64,000 nt of DNA from Fonsecaea monophora (GCF_001642475.1 NW_019174059.1:1-64000); one strand, 5' to 3'. Counted from the first letter of the stretch, positions 1 through 12,693 are shown. Notes: a model not told the origin generated them from the letters alone. Program-made: numbers and translations.

Positions 1-369
1 AAGGAGGATAAATCTGAGGAGAGAGAAGGAGGAATAATGTCCCCTCCTTCTCTCCTTATATCGTACGCTCCTCCGCAAGGGATACTCAATGTCTTCCCCT
101 TTCTCCCTTGTCCTTCCTCTTTCGTACACGCCTTACGTTTCCCTTGCCTTTTGTCTCTCTTCCTTACCTTCCCTTGCGTACGGTGTCTCAGCTTGCCAGG
201 ATTCGGTATCCCTTGCACGGTACGTGCCTCGTCCAATCAGGAAGCTGCCCTTTTGCCTGTACAATGTACAGGCAAATTTAGCCAATCAGGAGGTGGCGTT
301 AGTCCTGTCGTTAGTCTTGGCGCTGGTTCGTCAGAACCGAGCCTCCTTCTGGGTTCAACCCATCACACA
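1..369 (-). mobile_element. Chromovirus family A LTR, truncated by the window edge (solo LTR or element end)
   Basis: This stretch is the reverse complement of the 415-bp LTR that flanks element A1 (39494-39908 and 44649-45063). About 45 bp are missing beyond base 1. It ends in CCCATCACACA, which matches the complement of the A1 LTR start TGTTGTGATGGG with one base lost. It keeps many CA and TG dinucleotides, so it is much less RIP-mutated than the other copies and is the best guide to the ancestral LTR. It contains a perfect palindrome at 252-276 between two direct copies of CCAATCAGGA (233-242 and 282-291). The open frames of about 100 codons in it are by-products of a stop-poor LTR and show no protein-like composition. 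Internal retroelement sequence does not follow at 370, so a solo LTR is likely. Confidence 0.85.
252..276. repeat. Perfect 25-bp palindrome inside the family A LTR
   Basis: Two 12-base arms (TTTGCCTGTACA and its complement) surround a single central A. The palindrome lies between direct repeats CCAATCAGGA. In the A2 copy of this LTR the whole segment from one direct repeat to the other is absent, a 49-bp loss. Confidence 0.8.
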
Positions 370-403
370 TCTCGTAATATAATATTAGGATTTATATAGC
401 GTT

Positions 404-466
404 ATTCTACTTTTATAGATCTAAGTCTCCCTAGATCTATAAAAGTATAATCTATAAAAGTAGAAT
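404..466. repeat. Inverted repeat with 17-bp perfect arms in AT-rich repeat DNA
   Basis: ATTCTACTTTTATAGAT at 404-420 is exactly complementary to 450-466, with a 29-base spacer that itself repeats part of the arm. It lies just outside the LTR. A small hairpin element or a remnant of a larger repeat is possible. No target-site duplication is evident. Confidence 0.65.
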
Positions 467-539
467 AGTACTATTTTAGTAATTACGGCTTATTACACTA
501 ATTTTAGTAATAGTAATTTAAATGTTATAGTACGAACGC

Positions 540-690
540 TACGAACCCGCCTTTTTATATATCCGTACTTAGACTCATTTAGTAGAAAAGTTAGCCCAAC
601 TTTTTGATTAGTTAACGCGCGTTAGCGCGTTAACTTAGTGCGCTAGCACCTGTCAACCGCAGGCTGATCCATCTGAGATAAGTGAAGTTT
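540..690 (+). repeat. Hairpin-bearing repeat, left copy
   Basis: Two blocks are shared in the same order with 38650-38790: TATCCGTACTTAGAC at 560-574 and CTGATCCATCTGAGATAA at 664-681. In the right copy the second block reads CTGATTTATCTGAGATAA, a CC to TT change of RIP type. Between the blocks lies a perfect palindrome with 10-bp arms (GTTAACGCGC, 611-634, loop GTTA). The repeat sits between the LTR and the NACHT pseudogene. Its class is unknown. Confidence 0.5.
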
Positions 691-699
691 GCTCTCGCG

Positions 700-2676
700 C
701 GCGCTGACAAAGCATGACCTGAGAATGAGATTCTCCTGTCCTTCTTCTTCAACGCTAGAGGAGACGAGCAAGAAAAATCGACGGTTGGCATGTACCGAGC
801 TCTGTTATTTCAGCTCCTAACAAAGATGACGGACCTACAGAAGTTGCTGGACACCTTAGATAATACTACGGATTAGAGCCAATCTGCGGTGTGGACAGTG
901 GAAATGCTGTGTGAACTTCTGTCCGCAGCCACCGCACGCCTCGGGCACCGACGATTAAAGTGCTTCATCGACGCCCTCGATGAGTGTGACGAGCAGCAGG
1001 TTCGAGAAATGATTGACTTTTTCGGAAAACTCAGTTAAACCGCGATCAACCACGGAACTCAGCTCCATGTCTGCTTCGCGAGCCGCCACTACCCGACAAT
1101 CGAAATTCGGAGTGGTCGGCAGCTAACGTTGGAAGATCAAGACGGCCATGCTGAGGACCTGGAAAAATATGTCTAAAGTCATCTCCGAGCTGGAAAAGGT
1201 AAAGTTCTCGAGGAAGTCAGAGCGTAGATACAAGAAAAGGCAAATGGTGTTTTCATGTGGGCGGTTTTAGTTGTTCCGATTCTAAACGAAGAATATCGGC
1301 GCGGCCGTATTTTTGCGGTGAAGAAAAAGCTTTAGGAGATCCCTACTGAACTCAGTAAGCTCTTTAAAGAGATTTTGACGAAGGACACCGTCAACATGAA
1401 CGACCTATTGCTCTGCCTCCAATGGATACTGTTTGCCAGACAGCCGCTGCGTCGAGAAGAGTTCTATTTTACGATGTTAGCCGGCCTCGATCCAGAATCT
1501 AAGTATTTAACCGCCTGGAACTGCGAGGACATCACCATAGACGACATGAACCGGTTCGCCCTTAATGCCTCTAAAGGTCTCGCTGAATTTACTAGGTCAG
1601 AGACCCCGACTGTACAGTTCATTCACGAATCAGTGCGAGATTTTCTCATCAAGGACAAGGGTCTGTATGATCTATGGCCGGATCTCTGCGACAAAAGCAA
1701 CTTCGAGGGAGAAAGCCACCAGCGCCTACAGCGTTACTGTCTAAATTACATCAGTATTAACATGGCTCCCCATCTAGGGAACATTAGCAGTCCACTTCCG
1801 AAGACATCAACCCCCGAAGCTGTACTCCTCCGCCAATCTACGGGCGACAACTTTCCATTCCTAGACTACGCCGTACGAAACATCTTATACCACACCGATA
1901 AGGCGCAAGCTAGCGGAGTCGACCAGAGTGACTTCGTTCGCACATTCCAGCTTGCCAAATGGGTATGAATGGAGAACCTATTCGAAAAACACGAAGTACG
2001 CCGATACACTCCGAACGTGAGCCTCCTGTATATCTTGGCGGAGCGCAACTTGTCCAGTCTGATTAGAATTCACCCACCTAACCCGTCTTGCTTCGATGTG
2101 GAAGACGAAGGCTACGGGCCACCCATTTTCGCTGCCTTAGCGACTGGAAGCAATGAAGCGGTGCACGCGTTACTGGAAGTCCAGGCAGATACTCACCCCA
2201 CAACGGCTCCGTTCCGTCATCTGTGCGAACAGTATTATCGGGATAGAAGCAACAGAATCAACCTTGGACGCGACTTCTTTTTCTCACAACGAAGTGGCCC
2301 TCTCACTTACATAGCAAAACATGGCGATGATATACTTTTGGCACTCTTCTTTGCTTCGGGCAATCTCAACATCGAGACCACCGACGACAATGGCCAGACA
2401 CCGCTGACATTGGCTGCTAAAAATGGGCATGAGATGGTAGCCAGGCTACTACTCGATAAGGGCGCTGACCTAGAGTCGAGAGATGAGTGCGGTCGAACGT
2501 CACTATTATGTGCGGCTACATATGGGCATGAGATGATAGCCAAGCTGCTACTCGATAAGGGCGCTGACCTTGAAGCAAAGGATTATAACGGTGACGCGGT
2601 GCTCCCGTTCGCGGTTTGGAGGGGGGATGAGGAGGTGGTGAAGCTGCTACAGTCATATCATCGTGCTCTTCCGTAA
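700..2676 (+). pseudogene. NACHT-ankyrin (STAND/NLR-type) protein, 5'-truncated and nonsense-mutated
   Basis: One reading frame runs from about 700 to the stop at 2674-2676 and reads as a fungal NACHT NTPase followed by ankyrin repeats. Visible are the LLSFFFNARG segment just after the lost P-loop, a Walker B-like block CFIDALDECDE (about 970), a segment resembling CFASRHYPTIEI, ANGVFMWAVLVV, the post-NACHT winged-helix-like part with FIHESVRDFL, and three ankyrin repeats from about 2370 (GHEMVARLLLDKGADLE type). The frame is broken by TAG 874, TAA 1036, TAA 1174, TAG 1225, TAG 1333 and TGA 1966, all in the same phase. Most are explained by CAR to TAR changes, as RIP produces. The Walker A part and any N-terminal effector domain are absent, replaced by repeat DNA. 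STAND proteins of this kind (Podospora HET-E/HET-D relatives) act in non-self recognition. This copy cannot make a full protein. Confidence 0.85.
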
Positions 2677-3725
2677 TATACTCTCGGGAGCTACTTTGCC
2701 CTCAATTGTAGACATAAATGGGCGGAGTATCATTGCAGCACGAGACTGTGGTCAGCAAGGCTCTAAATACAGAAGACGACTACCAGTGGATGAACTCTCT
2801 CGATGAGCAGACGAGGCTGCCTCTTCCGGTGGGGCATATATATACGAAATACATTTACAAGTGCCATAAAGAGAAGCAAGTTAGTAGGTCAGGCAGCTCG
2901 CGGTATTTTGACCAGGTTATCGTAAATCTCATCGACGGGGCCGACGGTATTGTATACTAATGGATAGAAGGGAGATGCATCATAAGGTCATAAGAAGAAC
3001 GTCGTCTCGAATGTCGTGAGCCTTTCCGCTGTAGGGCGCTGTGGCAGGCGTGATGCATCGAATTTCCAGAGTGGAAGAAAGCGGCGTGAGGCCATCCCAG
3101 GAATCGCGGCAAACTGGCAAATATGCCATCTTGCTGCTTTTACTTCAAACACTTGCGAGCGCACTAGTACTACTTAAGCTAGTATTGGGCCAAGTCTTGG
3201 CACATGTACTCCGTACATTGGCTACCTGACGTAGTAGCTCATTGCTTTAGACGTCATCAACGAATCAATCACTTAAGCTGACACCCCTTCACCCTGCCAT
3301 GCAATGTTGCCCTTTAAACACCGCCGCCGCCGGCATGACGGTGGTGCAAGCTGCCTTTTCTGGATCCGGAAAAGCTCGAACGCGTGGACCGAATCCGCGC
3401 GTGTCGACCGAGCTAAACTTCGCCAACACCATGGAGATTTCTCTGGAGATTCATAACAGGATTCAGGGGTTCACAACGATGCTGTCTCCAAACAAAAATG
3501 ATACACGAAAGCACGCGCGCGCTACTGACATCGAACCACTAGGTCTTTTGCAATAAGGTGATTGATTGGATGCCTAGTAATTATTTCGGCCCGTGTTTTT
3601 GGTGTGGTCATGTTTTGTCCCCTTATCAACGCCTCCATGCCCTTCAATTACCTCCTCCTCTGATCTTACTAATTGGCCATTCCCACAAATCCCGAAAGAT
3701 GGAGCATTCCTTGGACAAAAGCAAT
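2677..3725. other. Intergenic, no gene recognised
   Basis: This stretch separates the NACHT pseudogene from the 3' end of the NRPS. Short open frames of up to 85 codons (for example 2718-2960 and 3299-3556) look like no family I recognise. The part just left of 3726 should hold the NRPS 3' untranslated region on the minus strand. Confidence 0.5.
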
Positions 3726-6700
3726 TCAAAACAGCAATGATGTTGGACTTTGGACCAACTGATTCATACTCGCCACCAGGTCGTCCAGCAATGCCGTCGC
3801 AAATTCACACCAATCTTCGAATGTGACAATTTCCAAAGTCATCGTATTGCCCTCCAGGAATGCCTGGACCTTCCATTCTCTCAAGGGCTCAAGATGTGGG
3901 TAGATGGTCTCGAGACGACAGGGGGTAGACGAGAACGACAGGTCGGTTACGTGTGCGACATCCTGATGAACGACCGAGTCGAACCAGTCCACTGAAGAAG
4001 GCCAGTCGGTGCAGTGCTCCACGATCTCTTTCAAGCCGATACCTTCGAACCGACTGCTCGTGATGTGGAGCTGTTGCACATACCGCAGCAAATCTACCGT
4101 GGTCCACGTCTCGGCGAACTGGATTCGGACGGGGACATACTGCCACGTCGGGCCCACGACCATGTCGCAGTTGGGGAAGCCTATGTTGCGACCGCTAACG
4201 ACTTCGCCGAACGTGATGTCACGGATCGCCAGTCGACGAGCTAGAGTGAGCGCCCATGCGGCCACAGGGAGTGTGGCGATGGTCGTCTCCTTGTTGCGGC
4301 TGGAGATATCCACAGCTTTCGTGAGCGAAGTAATCTTATCGGAACGACGAGGCAACTCCGGCCGCAGTGTGGTCATTGAAGATCCTTTGAGCAACTCACG
4401 CCAATACTGAATGCCCTGGGGAACATTTTCTTTGATAACGTGATACACGTATGACGAGAAGGGCACGGTCTCCTGAACCACCCTCTCTTCATACAGTGCC
4501 GCCAGTTGATGCAGCAAGTTCGGCAGGCAAATCTCATCATACTGAGCGTGTGAGATCTTCAGAATCAAGGCACCTTTGCCATTTTCCGACTGAACGAAGA
4601 AAAATTTGACAAAGGCTCCGCCCAACGGCATTTTCACTTGGATATCAAGATCGCACAGCTTCCGCGAAAATTCTTCCACGTCACCGTTGATCTCGTGCTC
4701 GACGATTTCCACTTGGAGACTCTTGAGCACCACGGCACAGTACTCTCCATGAAGTCGGACAAACACGGTCCTCAAGATCTCGTTACGGGCCACCAGATCC
4801 TGGGCGGCTTTGAACAAGCGACCACGATTGACCGCGCTCTGAAAGTAGAGGAGCTCGTACCGCGCCGAATAGCGTGGCAGTTTGATGGTGCCTCCTACCG
4901 CAATTTCTTGGAGAGGTCTAGCTGGTAGGACATCCGTAATCTCCCAGTCCTGTCGAGCGAGCAGTGGCTTCACCATGTTGGAGACGAAGGCCTCTGGATT
5001 TTCGACTTCCAATGCTGAGAAGGGCGCCGAGTCGAGTATGTCAGCCTTTGTGGTCGAATGGATCACCTTCATGATCTCGGCCATTTCGTCTAGGTGGCGA
5101 TGGTCAAATACATCTGCCACCTTCAGCTCGAGACACTCCATCCGTGCCTCAGAAACCAGTTTCATGACCCCGATCGAGTCACCGCCGAGCGCAAAGAAGC
5201 TGCTGTTGGAGGTAATTTCAGCCTCTGGAACACCAAGGATCCTGCTCCACAGGCCACGCAACTGATCGAGCCGTGGCGTCAATCGAGGTTCTTGCTTTCC
5301 AACAGCGTTGGCGTCGGTTTGTGTCGGCGGGAGAGACTCATGTGTGCTGTCTTTCTTCCCTAGAAAGACGAGAGATCCGTCACTCTGAGACTTTGCGAGC
5401 AGTCCGGTGCTGTAGAGGCAGGTCTGCCCATGTGAATCCCCGGCATTTGCTTCAGCGAACCAAGCTGGCGATGCGATGGCAGGAGCCGACAGCTGCGACG
5501 AAGTTTCAATTAATACTTCTCCCACGGCACCTGTTGGCAAGAGGCGAGAAGGAGACTTTGTGTCCACGATCCACAGCCCTTTCACTGCTTCTGGAGCTTT
5601 TATTAATTCAGAAAATTCGGATTTGGCTACCTCATGGAGGGCCAAACCAGTGATTGGGATTTGGTCTTGTCGTTTTCGTGATTGGAAGATTGCGAGACTC
5701 GATAATGGTCGCTCCCTCCCTTCGCAGAGTTCTTGGACGGTGTGCCCAAACTCGCTCAAGATTTGCTGCATCTGAGACAGATCGACAGTTTTTGAGTCAA
5801 AGCTGGCCATGGTCAAGAAGCCGCTGGAGTCCAGTGAACAGACCAACATCAGCGCGTAAGAATTGAACTTCAATGCCTCGCGTGCTGCTTCAAGATCATC
5901 GACAGGTACGAACCCGTACGCGGGACTCTGGTCAAGGTCGATCTGAACGTCCTCTGCTTTGGGATGCAACACAATCCCTGTCTTAAGCTCACAAGCTGTG
6001 AGCGCATCTGGACTGACCTTTCTGATGTGTTGGAGACCCATATGCTCGTGAGGGATACGCATTGTTATCTGCTCATGGATGGCTTGCACATATTCAGAGA
6101 CAGTAGCCTGCCAGTCCACATGAACTCGCATCGGCACCGTTGTAATAAGCGGTCCTTCAATTTCGCCAATACCGGTGACTGGTGAATTGCGTCCAGTAAG
6201 AGTCTCTCCGAAGACTGGGTCGTCGCAGGACGCATATCGAGCGGCAACCAGGACCCACGCTGCTCTGATAGCAACAGCGAGAGTCGTACTCGAACTGTTA
6301 CTTTTGGGAAGCTTGGTATAATGTTCCAACAGAGAGCCTGCGTGCGGCTGGTAGCCCGTATAAGGCATGATGGGAAAGTGTCTGCCTACCGCGCCTGCAA
6401 GCTGCTCCCTCCAGAATGTGGCAGAATCGTCCCAATTCATGGACTGGAGATAATTGATAAAGCTGACAAACGGAGTCGGGGGCACGGCCTCGCGGCCCTG
6501 GAACACTTCGTTCACTCGGTGAACAATCAGCGGCATCGACCACCCATCGTACAGAGCATGGTGTATCGTCAACACCAAATGTGCCCTTCCCTGGTCACCG
6601 TTGCTGACGATGGCAAATCTGGCCAGCTTGTCCCCCAGACCCATCGACTCCTCTCGATCGCGAGCCAGGTATTCGTCCAGATGGCGGCTTCTGCTCCACT

Positions 6701-9687
6701 GAAGCTCTCCTCCCACCACGACCTGCATCAGCCCACGGCCGGGTACTTGCACGATCCGCGTTCTTAATATCGGGGAGGATCCAGCCACTGTGTCGAATGC
6801 AGCTTTCAATTGTTCAGCGATGATGAGACTGGGAAGATCGAGCACTCGTTGTGCGACATAAGCATCCTCGTTCTTTGCAGACAGAGCCATCAGCCCTTCT
6901 TGCAGGGACGTACAGGGATACACGTCTTCAATGTCGGATGGAGCTAGCTGACAGAGATTGGCGACCTCGAGGCGAGCGTTTTGAATTCCCCACTCGGTCC
7001 CGAGCAGTGAAAACGGAGCAATTTCAGCTTTGACTTCATGGTTAACAGATCCCGCACTTGAAGCCATACTTGCAAGCGTTGGATGAGCAAATATATCTGC
7101 CACCGTGAGCCACAGACCTTCCGCTTGAGCAGCAGCCACCAGTTTCATCGCCTTCAAGGAATCTCCGCCCAGCCTGAAGAAGCTATCGCTTGTTCCGATT
7201 TCAAGGCCTTCTCCAAGCAATTGTGCCCATATTCTCTGCAGCACGACCTCCCTCTCCGTCTGGGGTTCGTGGTTGTCTGTGACTTTGGCTCGAAGCGCAG
7301 CCAGCTGTTGCGGCGTGATTGAGAGCCCGATTTCCTGGATTCGTTTGCGGTCGACCTTGCAGGAGACGAGCAGCGGCATGGCCGCTAAGGGGATATACGC
7401 TGTTGGCACCATGTAGCTGGGAAGAACCTCTGCCAGATATTGGTCGATGTCTCCGAGCGATCTCCGGAGCTCTGCTGAAAATGCCACACCGCCATTGACT
7501 GGAACTTGGTTGTCCTTCATTTCCGAGATGAAGGCCACGAGCGTTGGCTCACGGTCTTTGCTCCCTGGGGTGATGACCTCTGCAGCGACCTGAGTGCCCT
7601 CTTCCAGTTTGGTTAACAGGTGATGTTCGATCTCGGTCAATTCCACTCTTTGGCCTCGTAGTTTGACCTGCCTGTCTTTCCTGCCCACGAAGACAATCGC
7701 TCCAGAACCGTCGGGGTCATACTTGACAAGGTCTCCCGTTTTATAAAACCGGCCGTGTCTTCCTGGAGCTTCTTTCGAACCGGCCAGTAACCAGGTTGGA
7801 TCTTGGATGAAGACTTCGGCAGTCTTCTCTGGTTCATTGAGGTAGCCAGCACCAACGATAGCACCTTCAATCAGCAACTCGCCGATGCCGCCTACTGGAG
7901 TGAGCAGGTTGTGATCATTCGGGTCGACGAGCCACGTAACACCTCCCACCCCCTTCCCAATACTGGTACAAAGCCGGTCCGTGTGGACGGTGTTGTTGAT
8001 GGTGCACCCAACAGTGCATTCCGACGGGCCATAGGCAATGATGAGCTTGGTGATCTGACTCCAGATGGCAGCATCCGAAGAGGACAGCGACTCTCCACCC
8101 AGGCCTAGAACTTCCAACGATGCCATTGCATCTCGGGACAACAGTCTTGCCACTGAGGGAGTCATGTGCGCCATGTTTACGTCCAAGGACTTGATGACGC
8201 CGCTGAGATCGTTGACTCGCTGCTCTTCAGAAGGCACACAGATGCAACCACCCGCGCAAAGCGTGCACAGCATGCAGTCAATACTCACGTCGAATGCATA
8301 CGATGGGAAATCGAGCACTCGAGAATGCGCCCTATATCCCACGGCGTCTCCTCTGGGAATCGCTCCGGATGTGAAGTTCTGATGGGATATGGGAATGGCC
8401 TTTGGCTTCCCTGTACTCCCGGAGGTGAAGATGATGTACAGGAGTGACGCCGGCGGTACAGCGATCGGGGTGTATTGTGGGACATATAGACTTGACTTCC
8501 AAAGCTCTTCATCAGCAACCACGACTTCGGCATTTGGTGCGATTCGACCTCCGAGTCCAGCCTGTTGTCGAGAGGTGATCACCACCCTAGCCTCGACTTC
8601 GGCTGCTATGGTTGCCAGGCGTGCCTCGGGCTGGGATGGATCGGTGAGTACGAATGCCCCTCCAGCTCTCATGACGGCGAGCAGGGCGACACTGGTCCAC
8701 ATGGACTTTTCAAAGCACAGAATCACCACCGATCCCGGTTTGACGCCCAGCGCAGACAGTCGTGCGGCGAGGAAAGCCGAAAGTCGATCGAGTTGACCGT
8801 ATGTTGCTTCGCCATCCCACGAGCGCACGGCCGGTTTGTTTGGGTGCTCGATCATCTTCTCTGCAATGATATCATGCATACAACGGTTGATGACGGGCGG
8901 AACTGTCTTGTTCCATCCCCACAGCAAGGCCAGCTCACGCTTGCCCATCTGCAAGGCTGCGCCCACCGTCTGCTCCTGGTTCGAAGAGATGGTGTCCAGC
9001 ATGTCCACGAATGCGGCGATCTGAAATTTGGCCATGTCCGTTCCTGACAGGTAGGCTTCATGGGACGGCCAAACAAAGAGACGGTGTTCATGGACCCAGG
9101 TGTCTACACGGAAAAGGGGCGCCTACACAAGATGAACTTGTCAGCACATACCCCAGGAAAGCCGCGAACTCAAAACTCACCGATCGGTCTCTGTATACGG
9201 GTCTACCCTCCGCCTCCATGGACAGAATGGACCTGGATGCAGGTGGATAATTTTCGAATCTTTTGCGGACATTTGACAATCTTTTTAGGATCTTTGCGAC
9301 ACTTTCCAACTCATCTTCGAGGATGTCACTGAGTTTGGTCGTTTCAGAAAGTATCGATAGCGAGGGTGCGGCGTACGAGGGCTCGAAGAGGCCCCAGGAG
9401 AACGAATCCCCTTCATCGTTGATACTCCCTCTATGAAGGACCAAAGCGAACGCGAGCAATAGCAGATTAAGTTGCTGGTCTGTCGACTTCGATGCCAGGC
9501 CGGGGATGTCGAAAGATTGCGCATTCGCCCACGGCACCGATACGGCAGCGGCATCTCCATTCAACGACCCGAACGACCCGACCTTGTCGACGAGGATTTC
9601 ACCCTTGGGAAAGTTGGGCAACACATGCCGCTCGATAAAGACCTCAATCATCGCTGCCGACCTCTTGGGTTCCCGTCGTGCTCGCAC
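3726..9687 (-). CDS. sidD: Fusarinine-type siderophore NRPS (SidD/NPS6 family), A-T-C-(degenerate A)-T-C
   Basis: Two exons, 9687-9181 and 9122-3726, join across a 58-nt intron (GTGAGT...TGTGTAG with a GCTGAC branch site) and give about 1967 residues, close to the roughly 2080 of Aspergillus SidD. The first ~230 residues resemble the end of a condensation-like region. The adenylation domain follows with TSGSTGKPKAIP, AYGPSECT, YKTGDL, GRKDRQVKLRG and a final CKVDRKR. Then come T1 (LGGDSLKAMKL), C1 with HHALYDGW, a shrunken A remnant, T2 (LGGDSIGVMKL) and a terminal C domain whose HHxxxDG motif reads SHAQYDE. This order and the partial second A domain are those of SidD/NPS6, which link N5-acyl-N5-hydroxyornithine units through ester bonds into fusarinine. 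The first ATG is chosen; a second Met is at 9651. The gene lies downstream of sidF on the same strand. All core motifs are intact, so it is probably functional. Substrate is inferred from architecture, not from the specificity code. Confidence 0.86.
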
Positions 9688-11133
9688 ACTACGTCGATAC
9701 GGTCTGTTGCTTGGAGTTTTATTTAGCCCCAGGGATTCATTTCCTTGATCACATGGGCAGCCGGAACAGAAGCGATTCTCCTTGGTCGATCGATCGATCG
9801 AATTTTTTTTTGGTATCTGTTATGCTCTTGGCCCCCGCCGTGAAACAAAGCAAGGCACAATGCGCATTAGCATGACGGTAAGGACTTGGTTCCCATGAAC
9901 CCCAAAGTCACAAAACCTTTACTCGAACTCCACCCGACGAGCGAATGGACGAACGATGCCAATCATGTGCCTGGGTCTGCATGGTACTGAAGCTCCCGCT
10001 CTCGTGAAAAATGGCGCGTCTTTACAGAACCTGCGTATCGGAGAACGATCGCTTGCGCGTGGGATGCGCGGAGAGACTGATCTGTCTTAGGAAATCGCTC
10101 CGAAGCCAAAGACGTTTGCGAGTTCGTTGAGAATCTACAAGCGCTTCACGAGCGTGTGGCATGTCTCTCTGCCCCTCTCTCTCTCGGCCTCTCGAGCGAT
10201 AACGGAGGGTGGCAGTGAATATGGTCGTGATGTCCTGAGATATCCACACCATCCACACAGGACGCTTTGGCCGGCGGTTCTTGTATTCTTGGATGGTTGA
10301 AAAGCCTTGGAGTCTTGAAATCTTGGTATGCTGCTTTTTTTTCTCCCCTCCCCCTCGCATGTCTGCCGAGCCATGCATCAAACTCTCCACTATGCATTTG
10401 TGCTTCTCCTCACGCCTCTCAACCCGAGCGAGACCCACCGGAGGGTCTAAAGAAATACTCGTACCGTCGCGTACTGTATCTCATGCATATCTCAGTACAC
10501 CGGGTCCCGGATCCCTGTCACATTTTCACGTCGTACTACATTTACTTTCATTCTCTGTTTGCCTCATTCTAGTTGTCTCCCGATCTCTAGAACCGCTACC
10601 CGCCGCTCGCCAATCACCAAAGGAAAACGGACGAGGGTATGGACCGCGGACTCACCCACGGTCCAAATGACACTGGCCCATACAATACAGCTACTGCGAC
10701 TGAGGTCGAGATGCTCCCCTCAAAAATGCCTCATGTCGAACAAACTTGCCATCCCGTCCCCGTCAAAGGACCAGGATGGCTGGGGGAAAATTCGGCCGCT
10801 TGATCTGCTCCGACTCGGAGCATTGGTCGCGTGGGACCCCGCGAATCCGGATGAATTGTCGTCGATGAAGAGCGAGTTGGTTGGAGGGTAGTGCGTGACT
10901 GGCCTGTTCCTGAGCCGTGGCTACTCACAACGCAGTAGAAAAGACATCTTGTAGCAGTAAAAACATCTTGCATAGCGGGTGATGTTGGTAGAGGTAAGTA
11001 ACATTGGAAGAATCTCCAATCTGATGCCGTGCGGATTCAACGGCTGCCTCTTGACTGAGCATTCGTTTACCGTCCTTGTTTTCTGGACAATACATCCCTC
11101 TCTGAACATACAGAATTACTAAGTATTTATTAT
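9688..11133. promoter_or_regulatory. sidD upstream region
   Basis: These 1.45 kb between the sidF stop and the sidD start should contain the sidD promoter and 5' UTR. CCAAT boxes occur at about 9959 and 10609, which could serve the CCAAT-binding complex through which HapX acts, though the partner half of the HapX motif is not seen. A weak GATA (CGATAA) is at about 10197. I found no exact ATCWGATAA. CT-rich tracts occur around 10160-10400. No second gene is recognised. Confidence 0.4.
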
Positions 11134-12693
11134 TCACAACTTTGCCTTCTTAGTACTGGGAGAGGCTCCCTTGACCCCCGCACTCGACGTGCCCTTCTCA
11201 CCCCTCGCCCCAGCGATCGCATTGGACCCGGCACCAGTCGAGGCAAAGTCGGCCACCTGGAAGAAGCGCACCCTCTCGCACCTGACGATGGCGGACCTCT
11301 TGTGCGGCAGATCCGCTAGTTTGTGCAGGTGGAAGCCGTTGGCCATGTCGTACCGGAGCACGTTGGCGTTGGTGAACTTGGGCTCGCCGACGATGGTCAC
11401 GGTGCGCGGGTCGTCCAGGAACAGGTAGTGGATGAGGCTGGTCCACCAGACCGAGGCGCGGTGGGGTCCGCGGTACTGCACGTCGCCGACCAGCGAGTGG
11501 CGGCCGCGGTCAAAGTCGCCAGGCGCCGGGGAGATGTAGACGCCCATATGATCTTCCTGGAAACCGCGGTGGGCGTTGTCAGTTGGTCAACTTCTTCTTC
11601 TGATGTCTCTCCGACGACATCCCGTTTTGTGCATGGCTAAAAAGGGGGGGAGCGTGAGGGATGAGAGCCGTACCTTTGCCCAGTAGATCTCAAAATACGC
11701 AAAGTAGACGTCGTTGAAGCGCGCCAAGACGGCCATCTGATGCGGATCCTCGTCCATCTTGCGCAGGTATTCGCGGTGTTGCTCGAGCGTGCCCGTCTCG
11801 TTCCAGCCCTGCGACACGCGCGGGTCGTTCTGCCACTTGTGGAAGAGCGCCAGGTGCGCGTCGTCGCGCCAGTCCAGGTGGTCCATGGCGAAGAACTCGT
11901 CCAGGTCCGGCACGTAGCGGCTGTAGATCACGGCGCCGCGGGTAGGCTTGGGCGGCCGGATGGGATGCTGTGCGTGGACGGGCCGCGGGTCCAGGGTGAA
12001 GGTGACGGTGTGTTCGAGCGGGAAGGCTGGGTAGGCTGATGTGACCGGCTTGGAGAATTGCGAGTACAGCGCTGGGTGCGATACCCAGACCGGCCGGGTG
12101 CCAAAGGGCGACGCGGCGCCCTGCCAGAATGCAGATCGGGAGACTGAGACTTGCGTCGTCGTGACGGCGACGGTGACGGTGCCGGTCGACGGCGTGGTCG
12201 GGTGCTCATGGCCAGGCCTTGAGGGCTTAGGACTTGGTGTGGCAATCCCGGTCGCCAATAGCTCTTGCGAGAGCTGTGCGTGGCCGTTCCCCGTGAGCTG
12301 GAGCCGGAACCTCTCGTGATCAGGGTGTTGAGTAAGCAGGGCGTGGATCAACAGCCAGATCTGACCCACGGTCGGTGGTTGTGCACGTGTTGTCCACGAG
12401 ACATACGAGATGGCGCTGGCGTGAAATCGCGCCCAAGGAGAGTTGTCACCTGCCTCCGTTGGCTCTGACCCAGACCGCACGACGAAGGTATCTGAGTACG
12501 TGAGGCCATCATGATGAAGAGGCTCCGGCGGTGGCTGGGAGTCGGGGAGCTGTGTTTCTGACAACACGAGCTTGAAGGTTGGATCGCCGTGAAAGTCCGG
12601 GGACACAGTCTGCTGGATTTCGTAGCTGGTTTTCCATGGCTCAGGCAGTCTCACGGGCGGGAGGGACTGGGATGACTGTGATGAAGTCGACAT
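11134..12693 (-). CDS. sidF: SidF-type N5-hydroxyornithine acyltransferase (siderophore, GNAT/IucB-like)
   Basis: Two exons, 12693-11674 and 11556-11134, flank a 117-nt phase-0 intron (GTACGG...TTTCCAG, branch AACTGAC) and give 480 residues, near the 462 of Aspergillus SidF. The C-terminal half carries the acyltransferase fold shared with IucB and SidL: FHKWQNDPRVSQGWNETG, a YFEIYWAKEDHMG segment that spans the splice junction, and the block YRGPHRASVWWTSLIHYLF followed by VGEPKFTNANVLRYD. SidF transfers anhydromevalonyl from CoA to N5-hydroxyornithine, supplying monomers to SidD. The last three residues are AKL, a type 1 peroxisomal targeting signal, which fits the reported peroxisomal location of SidF in Aspergillus. 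It lies on the same strand as sidD, 1.4 kb upstream. A SidL-like role (acetyl-CoA donor) is the main alternative, but the AKL end and the sidD neighbour favour SidF. Confidence 0.86.

Noticed and set aside
37..399. Open frames of 97-120 codons at the left edge
   Set aside because: They lie inside an LTR that recurs several times in the window; composition is not protein-like.
9088..9687. A separate 199-residue protein upstream of the NRPS
   Set aside because: A good intron at 9123-9180 joins it in phase to the NRPS; it is the first exon.
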